Assembly: GCF_019931275.1 (NCBI RefSeq)
Contig: NZ_JAIOTY010000002.1
Location: 702,131 to 766,130 of the forward strand
From: Nitratidesulfovibrio sp. SRB-5
Lineage (GTDB): Bacteria > Desulfobacterota > Desulfovibrionia > Desulfovibrionales > Desulfovibrionaceae
Direction: 5' to 3'
Length of the DNA stretch: 64,000 nucleotides
In this document: positions 32,596 to 40,490 of the stretch, one piece after another
Layout: each line of letters begins with the position of its first letter
Numbering within the stretch: the first letter of the stretch is position 1
Position numbers and translations under genes: made by a program
Notes under the pieces: generated by a model
The model's database searches: none
Told to the model about the DNA's origin: nothing
The model's input: the letters and a program-made list of their open reading frames with translations, nothing else

Positions 32596-33357
32596 ATGTC
32601 GCAAGCCGCAGCGCAGAGCATCAGGGATTTCGACCTGCTCGAAATGCCCATGGAAGGGGTGGCCGCCTACTGGCTTTCCCTGAAGAAGCTGGTGGGCAAC
32701 CGCCGCAACTTCAAGGGGCTGGACCAGGAGGCGGAGTTCACCTCCGAACCCTTCGTGCGGCATCTGCTGGAGATTACCTTCAGCGGCGACATGGGCGAAG
32801 ACCGCGTGCGCCGTTGCGCCGCCGCGCGGGGCGACCTGCTGCGCGGCGAACTGAACCGGCGGCTGGACCTGATGCGCGTGGCCGTCCTGGACGTGGCCGG
32901 GGGCGAGAATCCCCTGCGCACCATGGCCCGCATCGCCGCACTGTATCCCGTTCCGCCCATCACCACCGAAAAGGCGTTGGGCTACGCCCAGGAACTGTTG
33001 CGTCAGGCCGGGGAAAAGCCCCCGGCAGAACGCTTCTTCGACGTTTCCCACCGCTTGCAGGACGACAGGCTTGTCGTGGCCCTGCTCTTTTACGTCCTGC
33101 TTTCCCGCCACCATGGCAGAATGGCCTGCCGTCCCTTCCTGGAGCATCTGGGCTCGCGCTTTTTTGCCGACGGCATGGCCCTGGTGGCCGATGGCTTTGA
33201 TGCCCCGTTTGTTCGGAAATGGCTGAAAAAGCATAAACTGGTCCTGCTGGACGACGTGCGCGACAAGATGTCCATGTCGGTGGAACTGGCCCTGGGCATC
33301 AAGGCCCGGCTGGGCTACGACGACGTGTTCCGCATTGCACGTTCCTACATGCGTTAG
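32596..33357 (+). CDS. Soluble protein of unknown function
   Basis: 253 residues, almost entirely predicted alpha-helix, with no signal peptide or membrane segment. Distinct stretches are MPMEGVAAYWLSLKKLVGNRRN at the N-terminus and FYVLLSRHHGRMACRPFLEHLG in the second half. GGAAGG precedes the ATG. The gene lies 36 bases before a diguanylate cyclase, so they may share a transcript and a function in c-di-GMP control, but no direct evidence shows it. I do not recognise the family. Confidence 0.65.
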   Translation: MSQAAAQSIRDFDLLEMPMEGVAAYWLSLKKLVGNRRNFKGLDQEAEFTSEPFVRHLLEITFSGDMGEDRVRRCAAARGDLLRGELNRRLDLMRVAVLDVAGGENPLRTMARIAALYPVPPITTEKALGYAQELLRQAGEKPPAERFFDVSHRLQDDRLVVALLFYVLLSRHHGRMACRPFLEHLGSRFFADGMALVADGFDAPFVRKWLKKHKLVLLDDVRDKMSMSVELALGIKARLGYDDVFRIARSYMR

Positions 33358-33393
33358 GGACCGGGTCCCATAAGCCAACGCAGGGGGTGGACC

Positions 33394-34170
33394 ATGGCGG
33401 GCAACGGCGGGGGTGGTGCGCAACGATCAAGGGCCCGGTTGCTGCGGCTGGCCCAGGGGGCCGCGCTGGGCCTTGGCGCGCCGCTGGGCTGGCAGGTGCT
33501 GCGCTGGCTGTTCGATCTCACGCCCATCCACCACCGGTACGAACTGGTGCTCAACGTCTACATGGCCGTGGGCGGGGTGCTGGTGTTCGCCGTGTTCGGC
33601 TATCATCTGGGCCGCAAGGAACAGCGCCTGGAACGGCTGACCCTGGTGGACCCCCTGACATCGCTGTACAACCGCAGGCATTTCGAGCTGATGCTGGAAG
33701 CAGAGTTCGCCCGGCACCAGCGCGACGGCAGCGATCTTTCGCTGCTCATGCTCGACCTGGACCACTTCAAGCAGGTCAACGACACCTGGGGCCACCAGGA
33801 AGGCGACCAGGTGCTGATGACCCTGGCGGGCATCCTGCGCGCGGGCCTGCGCGCCCAGGACGTGGCCGCGCGGGTGGGCGGCGAGGAATTCGCCGTGATC
33901 ATGCCCGGCGTGGGCGGCGCGGGCGCCCTGGCCGCCGCCGAGCGGCTGCGCATCGCCGTGCGCGACGGCATTTTCCTGGTGGGGCCGGGCACGCGCATTC
34001 CGGTGCGCATCTCCATCGGCGTGGCCAGCACCGAACGGTTGGTCGTTTCCAACCCCACGGAACTGTTCCGCCTGGCGGACGACGCCCTGTACCGGGCCAA
34101 GGGACTGGGCCGGGACCGGGTGGAACCCGCATGGCCGGGCGGCGGCGAGGAGCAGTTGGGCTCCTGTTGA
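33394..34170 (+). CDS. Membrane-anchored diguanylate cyclase
   Basis: 258 residues. Two N-terminal hydrophobic helices (about 22-40 and 51-72) anchor a GGDEF domain. The active-site motif is GGEEF near residue 161, with the inhibitory I-site RAQD exactly five residues before it, so the enzyme should make c-di-GMP and be product-inhibited. DPLTSLYNRRHFE and DLDHFKQVNDTWGH are the other hallmark blocks. No sensor domain beyond the helices is present. It follows the unknown gene at 32596 and ends near a 320-base gap before preP. Confidence 0.93.
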   Translation: MAGNGGGGAQRSRARLLRLAQGAALGLGAPLGWQVLRWLFDLTPIHHRYELVLNVYMAVGGVLVFAVFGYHLGRKEQRLERLTLVDPLTSLYNRRHFELMLEAEFARHQRDGSDLSLLMLDLDHFKQVNDTWGHQEGDQVLMTLAGILRAGLRAQDVAARVGGEEFAVIMPGVGGAGALAAAERLRIAVRDGIFLVGPGTRIPVRISIGVASTERLVVSNPTELFRLADDALYRAKGLGRDRVEPAWPGGGEEQLGSC

Positions 34171-34349
34171 GGGCGTGCGGCCCGTTTTCTCCCCCGCCTG
34201 TTCGTTCCGGCTTCCCCCTCTCTGAAGCGTTAGTGCTTTGATGCGGTGATGCCCTGACACGCTGCTGTGCGGGGCCTCCCGTCCGATACGTGTGCGGCCC
34301 CGGTTGCCATGACGCCGCGAAATGTTCATGGTACAGGGCTGCGGGGCGT

Positions 34350-34388
34350 CGGCGCGCCACAAGGAACCGTACGGTTCCGGGCGCGCCG
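34350..34388. repeat. Long interrupted palindrome upstream of preP
   Basis: CGGCGCGCC (34350-34358) and GGCGCGCCG (34380-34388) flank a perfect 16-base palindrome, GGAACCGT and ACGGTTCC (34363-34378). The whole can form one stem with a 4-versus-1 bulge. It lies about 105 bases before the preP start in a 322-base gap (34171-34492) with no gene. Confidence 0.6.
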
Positions 34389-34492
34389 TTCCGACCGGGC
34401 CGTCCATTCGCCCATACGCCCTGGCCCCCCTTGCGGGCCAGCCACGCCCCGGCTTCGCAGCCATGACATCCCCCCACGGAGGAATCCCACGC

Positions 34493-37399
34493 ATGCAATC
34501 CCACGGGTTCGATCTCGTTTTCGAGCGCACCGTCCATGAACTGAACAGCCGCATCCGCCTGTGGCGCCACGACGCCACCGGCGCGCAACTGCTTTCCTGC
34601 TGCAACGCCGACGAGAACAAGGTCTTCGGCGTCACCTTCCGCACGCCGCCGTCCGACTCCACCGGGGTGGCGCACATCCTTGAACATTCGGTGCTCTGCG
34701 GGTCGGAAAAGTACCCGGTCAAGGAACCCTTCGTGGAACTGCTGAAGGGCTCGCTGCAAACCTTCCTCAACGCCTTCACCTACCCGGACAAGACCTGCTA
34801 CCCGGTGGCCTCGGCCAACCTGCAGGACTTCCGCAACCTGGTGGACGTGTATCTGGACGCGGTGTTCTTTCCGCGCATCACGGAAGAAATCTTCCGGCAG
34901 GAAGGCTGGCACATAGAGGCCGACGCGCCGGAAGGCCCCTTCGCCTACAAGGGCGTGGTCTACAACGAGATGAAGGGCGTGTACTCCTCGCCGGAATCCA
35001 TCCTGTCCGAACAGTCGCAGCAGGCGCTGTTCCCGGACATCACCTACGGGCTCGATTCCGGCGGCAACCCGGAACACATCCCGGACCTGACGTACGAGCA
35101 GTTCGCCAATTTTCACGCCACCTACTACCACCCCAGCAACGCCCGCTTCTTCTTCTGGGGCGACGACCCGGAAGAGGACCGGCTGGCCTGCCTGGCCGCC
35201 GTGCTGGCGCGCTTCACGCGCATTGACGTGGCGTCCGCCGTGCCCTTGCAGCCCCGTTCGGACACGCCGCGCATGCTCGAGGTGCCGTACGCCGCGTCCG
35301 AGGGCGATGACCGGGGCATGGTGACCATGAACTGGCTGCTGTGCGAAACCGCCGACGTGGAGCGCAACTTCGCCTTCGAGATGCTGGAGCACATCCTGCT
35401 GGGCCTGCCCGGTTCGCCCCTGCGGCGCGCGCTGATCGAATCTGGCCTTGGCGAGGACGTGGCGGGCGTGGGGCTGGAAAGCGACCTGCGCCAGATGTAC
35501 TTCTCCGTGGGGCTCAAGGGTATCGAGCCCAGGACCGCATCCGACGTGGAAATGCTGATCATGGAAACCCTGGCCGACCTGGCCGAGGAAGGCCTGCCCG
35601 CCGACGCCGTGGAAGCCGCCGTGAACAGCGTGGAATTCGCCCTGCGCGAGAACAATTCCGGCCGTTACCCGGTGGGCCTTTCGGTGATGGTGCGCAGCCT
35701 GACCACCTGGCTGTACGACAGGGATCCGCTGGCCCTGCTGGAATGGGAAGCGCCGCTGGCGGCCATCAAGGCGCGCGTCGCCGCTGGCGAGCGGTACTTC
35801 GAAGGGCTGATCCGCGAATGGCTGCTGGACAACCAGCATGTGGCCACCGTGCTTCTGACGCCCGACCGCAAGCTGGCCGACCGGCGCGAGGCCGCAGAGG
35901 CCGCCGGGCTGGAGGCGTACCGCCAGGGCCTGCGCCAGTGCGAACGCGTGGCGCTGGTGGAGGAAACCCGCGCCCTGCGAACCTTGCAGGAAGCCCCGGA
36001 CAGCCTGGAGGCCCTGGCCACCATCCCCGGCCTGGAGCTGGAAGACCTGCCGAAGGAAAACCGTCCCATCCCCAGCGAGAACCGGCAGGCGGGCACGGTG
36101 CCCGTGCTGTTCCACGATCTGGACACCTCGGGCATCGCCTACACCGAGACCACCTTCGACCTTTCCGCCGTGCCCGCGCGCCTTGTGCCCCTGGTGCCGC
36201 TGTTCGGGCGCGCCCTGTTCGAAATGGGCACCGCGAAGCGCGACTTCGTGGACCTTGGCATGCGCATCGCCCGCAAGACCGGCGGCATGGACGCGGACAC
36301 CCTGTTCGCCACCACCCTTGGCGCGCGCCAGCCCCTGGCGCGGCTGGTGGTGCACGGCAAGGCCACCCGCGACAACGTGCCCGCGCTGTACGACCTGCTG
36401 TCCGAAGTGCTGCTGGAGGCGAAGTTCGACGACCGCGAGCGCTTCCAGCGCATGGTGCTGGAGGAAAAGGCCCGGCAAGAGCACGTGCTGGTGCCTTCCG
36501 GCCACGGCATCGTCATGGCCCGGCTGCGCGCGGGCTACAACGCGGCGGGCTGGCTGGACGAGGCCACCACCGGCGTGTCGTATCTGGCCTTCCTGCGCAC
36601 TCTGGCCGAACGTCTGGAAAAGGACTGGGACGGCGTGCTGGCCGACCTTGCGGCGCTGCGCGGCCTGGTCCTGCGCCGTTCCGGCTGCCTGATGAACCTT
36701 ACCGCCGATGCCGATGTGGCGGGGCTGGTCTCCTGCCCGGCCGCCGACCTTGCCGCCGCGCTACCCGATGCGACTGCTCCGGCCCAGACCGACGGGTGGC
36801 ATCCCGCAGGCGACGCGGCGGAGGCCGAGGCGCTGGTCATGCCCGCCCAGGTCAACTACGTGGGCAAGGCGGCGGACCTGTATGGCCTGGGCTACACCTA
36901 CCACGGTTCGGCCAACGTGGTGTTCAAGCACCTGCGCATGGCCTTTCTGTGGGACCGGGTGCGCGTGCAGGGCGGGGCGTACGGCGCGTTCTGCGCCTTT
37001 GACCGGGCCAGCGGCCTGCTGACCCAGGTTTCGTACCGCGACCCCAACGTGGCCGCCACGCTGGACGTGTACGACGCCACGGCGGACTACCTGCGCCGCG
37101 TCTCGCTGTCGCCCACGGAGCTGGCCAACGCCATCGTGGGCGCCATCGGCGACGTGGACAGGCACATGCTGCCCGACGCCAAGGGCTCCGCCGCGCTGTA
37201 CCGCAGCCTGGTGGGAGACACCGACGCGGCGCGCCAGCAGATGCGCGACGAAATCCTTTCCACCACCAACGACCACTTCCGCGCCCTGGCCGACGTCATG
37301 GCCGCAGCGGCCCGCACGGGCCGGGTGGCGGTGCTGGGCGGCGCGGCGCTGGAACGCGTGGCGGGTGAGCGGGGCTGGCGCGTGGAGCGCGTCCTCTAG
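34493..37399 (+). CDS. M16C zinc metallopeptidase (presequence protease-like)
   Basis: 968 residues, the size of PreP/M16C peptidases. The inverted zinc motif HILEH (~residues 61-65) supplies two His and the catalytic Glu, and a distal Glu sits in YNEMKGVYSSPES (~158). Two homologous halves joined by a hinge form the closing chamber that degrades short peptides. The start at 34493 has GGAGG ten bases upstream; the longer frames (34322, 34463) lack this. No signal peptide is visible, so it is cytoplasmic or leaderless. The gene ends in an intergenic repeat and is not in an operon. Confidence 0.92.
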   Translation: MQSHGFDLVFERTVHELNSRIRLWRHDATGAQLLSCCNADENKVFGVTFRTPPSDSTGVAHILEHSVLCGSEKYPVKEPFVELLKGSLQTFLNAFTYPDKTCYPVASANLQDFRNLVDVYLDAVFFPRITEEIFRQEGWHIEADAPEGPFAYKGVVYNEMKGVYSSPESILSEQSQQALFPDITYGLDSGGNPEHIPDLTYEQFANFHATYYHPSNARFFFWGDDPEEDRLACLAAVLARFTRIDVASAVPLQPRSDTPRMLEVPYAASEGDDRGMVTMNWLLCETADVERNFAFEMLEHILLGLPGSPLRRALIESGLGEDVAGVGLESDLRQMYFSVGLKGIEPRTASDVEMLIMETLADLAEEGLPADAVEAAVNSVEFALRENNSGRYPVGLSVMVRSLTTWLYDRDPLALLEWEAPLAAIKARVAAGERYFEGLIREWLLDNQHVATVLLTPDRKLADRREAAEAAGLEAYRQGLRQCERVALVEETRALRTLQEAPDSLEALATIPGLELEDLPKENRPIPSENRQAGTVPVLFHDLDTSGIAYTETTFDLSAVPARLVPLVPLFGRALFEMGTAKRDFVDLGMRIARKTGGMDADTLFATTLGARQPLARLVVHGKATRDNVPALYDLLSEVLLEAKFDDRERFQRMVLEEKARQEHVLVPSGHGIVMARLRAGYNAAGWLDEATTGVSYLAFLRTLAERLEKDWDGVLADLAALRGLVLRRSGCLMNLTADADVAGLVSCPAADLAAALPDATAPAQTDGWHPAGDAAEAEALVMPAQVNYVGKAADLYGLGYTYHGSANVVFKHLRMAFLWDRVRVQGGAYGAFCAFDRASGLLTQVSYRDPNVAATLDVYDATADYLRRVSLSPTELANAIVGAIGDVDRHMLPDAKGSAALYRSLVGDTDAARQQMRDEILSTTNDHFRALADVMAAAARTGRVAVLGGAALERVAGERGWRVERVL

Positions 37400-37413
37400 G
37401 GGCTGTTTCCGGA

Positions 37414-37493
37414 TTGTCCTTTCGCCCGTTGGCGTCCCGCCCCGGGGGCGCGCTGCGTGGCCGTTGGGCAAGCCTGAAACCCCGCGGGCATCG
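37414..37493 (+). repeat. Intergenic repeat family (CCGTTGG element), copy B
   Basis: Shares TTGTCCTTTCGCCCGTTGGC, GGGGGCGCG, GTGGCCGTTGGGC and GCGGGCATCG with copy A at 22410. It starts 15 bases past the preP stop. Confidence 0.75.
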
Positions 37494-37627
37494 AACGAAA
37501 ATCCTGCGTCGGGAGTTCTGGCCAGGCCGTTCCTTCTCCGTTTTTCCCCATGGCAGCGGCCCTGTTGCGCTGGCCGGGTACACGGTATAGGAACAGCCAG
37601 ACCACGCCCCACATCGCGAGGAAACCC

Positions 37628-38086
37628 ATGAAGCAAGCCATAGACGTGTTTCACGAGTACATCGCCCGCAACGGCCTGAAGGTCACGCCGCAGCGCATGC
37701 TCATCGTAGAGGTGTTCATGAGCGCAGGCGGACACCTGACCACCGAGGAACTGTACGAACGGGTAAAGGCCACGGATCCTTCCGTGGGGCAGGCCACGGT
37801 GTACCGCACCATGAAGCTGCTGTGCGATTCCGGCCTGGCCAAGGAAGTGCACTTCGGCGACGGGGTGGCCCGCTACGAGCAGAAGTATGGCAGCAAGCAC
37901 CACGACCACCTCATCTGCGAAGCCTGCGGAGAGAACATCGAGGTTCTGGACGACGAGATAGAGCGGTTGCAGGAGGATCTGGCGCGTCGCCACGGCTACG
38001 TGCTGACCTCGCACCGCATGTACCTGTTCGGGGTGTGCGGCAAGTGCCGCTCGGACGGCAAGCGCCGCCCCGCCCGCGAAGACTGA
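37628..38086 (+). CDS. Fur-family metal-dependent repressor
   Basis: 152 residues. The N-terminal winged helix reads LKVTPQRMLIVEVFMSAGGHLTTEELYERV, and the hinge leads to KHHDHLICEACG, the regulatory metal site. Two CxxC pairs (CEAC, CGKC) form the structural zinc site. The HHDH pattern favours a Fur or Zur/Fur-like iron regulator over PerR, but specificity cannot be settled here. GAGGAAA precedes the ATG at 37628; TTGCGC and TATAGG at 37565-37591 are a weak promoter with a 15-base spacer. It is monocistronic and closed by a strong terminator. I see no clear Fur box upstream. Confidence 0.9.
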   Translation: MKQAIDVFHEYIARNGLKVTPQRMLIVEVFMSAGGHLTTEELYERVKATDPSVGQATVYRTMKLLCDSGLAKEVHFGDGVARYEQKYGSKHHDHLICEACGENIEVLDDEIERLQEDLARRHGYVLTSHRMYLFGVCGKCRSDGKRRPARED

Positions 38087-38167
38087 TCGCCGACAACGCC
38101 TGACAACTGCCCGGTCCTCCCGCGCCATGTGCGCGGCAGGCGGGCATGGCATCCTTCCACGCATGCG

Positions 38168-38211
38168 ACACCCCGCCCTCACGGCAACCGTGAGGGCGGG
38201 GTGTAAACTTT
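38168..38211 (+). terminator. Strong intrinsic terminator after the Fur-family gene
   Basis: A perfect 17-bp stem (38168-38184 with 38188-38204), CAA loop and an A/T-rich end with four T. Confidence 0.9.
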
Positions 38212-38237
38212 TGGATGCACCAAGTTGCAAACCGCGC

Positions 38238-38290
38238 TTTGCACTGCAAATCAGGGGTTGCGCAAAGCTGGTGGGGTGCTTTTTTATAAT
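38238..38290 (+). promoter_or_regulatory. Palindrome and -10 box upstream of the YeiH-type gene
   Basis: A perfect 13-base palindrome (TTTGCA, C, TGCAAA at 38238-38250) lies 34 bases upstream of a consensus TATAAT (38285-38290). The best -35, TTGCGC at 38258, has a long 21-base spacer, so an activator bound at the palindrome may be needed. The gene start is at 38406. Confidence 0.45.
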
Positions 38291-38405
38291 CCTTTTATTC
38301 AAGCGTATTAGGACTTGTCCCGGGGCGGCATGCTTCTTGATTCCAGGCAGGCAGAAACGCGTTGCGCGGTGCGCCACGCGAACCCGCAAGGAGGAGAACA
38401 CACGC

Positions 38406-40148
38406 ATGTCAGACGCCGATGCATCAAACATTGTCATCGACAAGGGGCAGTCGAAACTATCCGACCTGTGGACCAAGGAAGACTACTGGGCCATTTGGCT
38501 CGGGCTCGCGATCATCGTCGCGGCCATTTTCCTTTTCCTCGTCAACCCGCCTGCCGATTACCGGCAGAAGATCGACAAGGCCAACGCCGTCATGGCGGCC
38601 GAGGCGCAACGCGCCCCGTTCAAGACCATTGCCTGGTACAAGGCGCAGGACGACAAGTCGCGCATCAGGGCGCGCGATAGCGCCATGGGCAAGGCCATTG
38701 CGGGCATCATGAAGACGCCGCAAGGGTGGGTGTCCAACCCGATGGATTCGCTTGTGCTCAGCAAGGCGGACGCCGATGCCAAGGCTGCCGCCAACGCGGA
38801 CAAGGCCGCATCAAGCAAGGCCGCGGCGGAGAGCGCCATGGCTGCCGCAGTGGCCGCCGAAAAGGCGGCGGGCGATGCCGCCTTTGCAGACGCAAGCCTG
38901 AACGCCGACGCCCAGGCCAAGATCGCGCAGTGGCGCGCGGCGGCCGCCAAGGCCAAGTCGGCGGCGGACAAGGCCAAGTCCAGCCCGTTCAACCTCATGA
39001 CCTCGCTTCCGCTGATCATGGTCGCCGCGAGCCTGCTGTTCGCCATCGGCATGAAGGCCATGGGCCGTGACGTGCCGCGCTTCCTGCTCGGCTTCGTCGG
39101 GGTGTTCGCGGTGGCGTGCCTGGCCTTCATGATGGGCCAACAGTCCACCATGAAGTACTGGGGTGTCGGTGCGGAAGCATGGGCCATCATCATCGGCATG
39201 GTCATAGCCAACACCGTGGGTACGCCACGTTGGATACACCCGGCGTTGCAGGTGGAATTCTTCATCAAGACCGGCCTCGTGCTGCTGGGTGCCGAGGTGC
39301 TGTTCGACAAGATCGTGGCCATCGGCGTGCCCGGCATCTTCATGACCTGGGTGGGTACGCCCATCGTGCTCATCGGCACCTACATCTTCGGTCAGCGGGT
39401 ACTGCGCCTGCACTCCAAGACCCTGAACATGGTCATCTGCGCCGACATGTCGGTATGCGGCACTTCTGCCGCCATCGCCACCGCCGCCGCGTGCCGGGCC
39501 AAGAAAGAGGAGCTGACCCTGGCCATCGGCCTTTCGCTGGTGTTCACGGCCATCATGATGATTGCCATGCCCGCCTTCATCAAGGCGGTGGACATGCCCC
39601 AGGTGCTGGCCGGGGCCTGGATGGGCGGCACCATCGACGCCACTGGCGCGGTGGCTGCGGCGGGTGCCTTTCTGGGTGAAACGGCGCTGCACGTGGCCGC
39701 CACCATCAAGATGATCCAGAACGTGCTCATCGGGGTGGTGGCCTTCGGCGTGGCCGTGTACTGGTGCACCCGCGTGGAATGCAGCGCGGGCAAGACCGCC
39801 AGCGTGGCCGACATCTGGCACCGTTTCCCCAAGTTCGTGCTGGGCTTCCTCGGGGTGTCCATCATGTTCTCGATCATCAGCGGCAGCCTTGGCCCGGACA
39901 TGGGGCAGGCCCTGCTGGACCAGGGCGCCATACGCGGCCTTACCTCGCCCGCGCGCAACTGGTTCTTCTGCCTGGCCTTCGCGGCCATCGGCCTGGAAAC
40001 CAACTTCCGCGAGCTTGCCCACTACCTGCAGGGCGGCAAGGCGCTGGCGCTGTACGTGGTCGGCCAGACGTTCAACCTGGTCATGGCGCTGACGCTGGCG
40101 TACATCATGTTCTACGTGCTGTTCCCCGAAATCACGGCCAAGATCTAG
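38406..40148 (+). CDS. YeiH/UPF0324-family membrane exporter with large N-terminal insertion
   Basis: 580 residues; ordinary YeiH proteins have about 350. A first membrane helix (~27-47) is followed by a ~145-residue hydrophilic insertion, much of it Ala/Lys-rich coiled coil (AAANADKAASSKAAAESAMAA region, about 118-190). The YeiH core then begins (~196) with roughly ten helices and the conserved HPALQVEFFIKTGLVLLGAEVLF and MSVCGTSAAIATAAACRA blocks. Family members are putative sulfate or organosulfonate exporters. AGGAGG precedes the ATG. It is followed by a small membrane protein, a heme sensor kinase and a sigma-54 regulator, which suggests sensor-controlled export of a sulfur anion. The transported substrate is unproven. 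Confidence 0.85.
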   Translation: MSDADASNIVIDKGQSKLSDLWTKEDYWAIWLGLAIIVAAIFLFLVNPPADYRQKIDKANAVMAAEAQRAPFKTIAWYKAQDDKSRIRARDSAMGKAIAGIMKTPQGWVSNPMDSLVLSKADADAKAAANADKAASSKAAAESAMAAAVAAEKAAGDAAFADASLNADAQAKIAQWRAAAAKAKSAADKAKSSPFNLMTSLPLIMVAASLLFAIGMKAMGRDVPRFLLGFVGVFAVACLAFMMGQQSTMKYWGVGAEAWAIIIGMVIANTVGTPRWIHPALQVEFFIKTGLVLLGAEVLFDKIVAIGVPGIFMTWVGTPIVLIGTYIFGQRVLRLHSKTLNMVICADMSVCGTSAAIATAAACRAKKEELTLAIGLSLVFTAIMMIAMPAFIKAVDMPQVLAGAWMGGTIDATGAVAAAGAFLGETALHVAATIKMIQNVLIGVVAFGVAVYWCTRVECSAGKTASVADIWHRFPKFVLGFLGVSIMFSIISGSLGPDMGQALLDQGAIRGLTSPARNWFFCLAFAAIGLETNFRELAHYLQGGKALALYVVGQTFNLVMALTLAYIMFYVLFPEITAKI

Positions 40149-40184
40149 CTTCCGTAATCGCACGTGCCTTTCCGTGTCCTAACC

Positions 40185-40213
40185 GGCCCCCCGCTCCGCG
40201 CGGGCGGGGGGCC
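40185..40213 (+). terminator. GC hairpin after the YeiH-type gene
   Basis: A perfect 10-bp stem (40185-40194 with 40204-40213) without a T-tract. It probably attenuates rather than ends transcription, so the kinase genes may be read at a lower level. Confidence 0.45.
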
Positions 40214-40229
40214 GCCTTCCGGAGTTCCC

Positions 40230-40484
40230 ATGCGACGTACCCTTGCCGGTCGGGTGGCCAGCCTGTTTCTTTCCATCGCGGTCCTGTGGGCACTGTTCTT
40301 CGGCGCAGGCCCGCTGCTTGTGGATTCGTTGCCCGCGTTGCGCCACTACGGCGAAGTGCAGGACATCTATGGCATCCGCAGCGGGCAACTGTATTACACC
40401 GATGTGGAAACCTCGCAGATGGCGGAGATGAATTCGCGCCACACATGGCGATTCACGCCGCGCGGGCCGGACGCGACCCATTGA
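40230..40484 (+). CDS. Small membrane protein of unknown function
   Basis: 84 residues. One hydrophobic helix near the N-terminus (VASLFLSIAVLWALFFGAGPLL, about 9-30) acts as an anchor or uncleaved signal, then a short periplasmic-looking tail rich in Tyr, Arg and Thr. GGAG is six bases upstream of the ATG. It lies between the exporter and the sensor kinase, seven bases from the latter, so it probably belongs to the same module. It may modulate the exporter or the kinase. No family recognised. Confidence 0.6.
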   Translation: MRRTLAGRVASLFLSIAVLWALFFGAGPLLVDSLPALRHYGEVQDIYGIRSGQLYYTDVETSQMAEMNSRHTWRFTPRGPDATH

Positions 40485-40490
40485 GGCGGC

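Noticed and set aside
33899-36505. An 868-codon minus-strand open frame opposite preP
   Set aside because: Antisense shadow of the M16 peptidase and diguanylate cyclase genes; no start signal and composition typical of reversed GC-rich codons.
38326-38340. A sigma-54 promoter upstream of the YeiH-type gene
   Set aside because: CGGCATG N4 TTGA resembles the consensus but lacks the essential GC of the -12 element, so the downstream sigma-54 regulator may act elsewhere.
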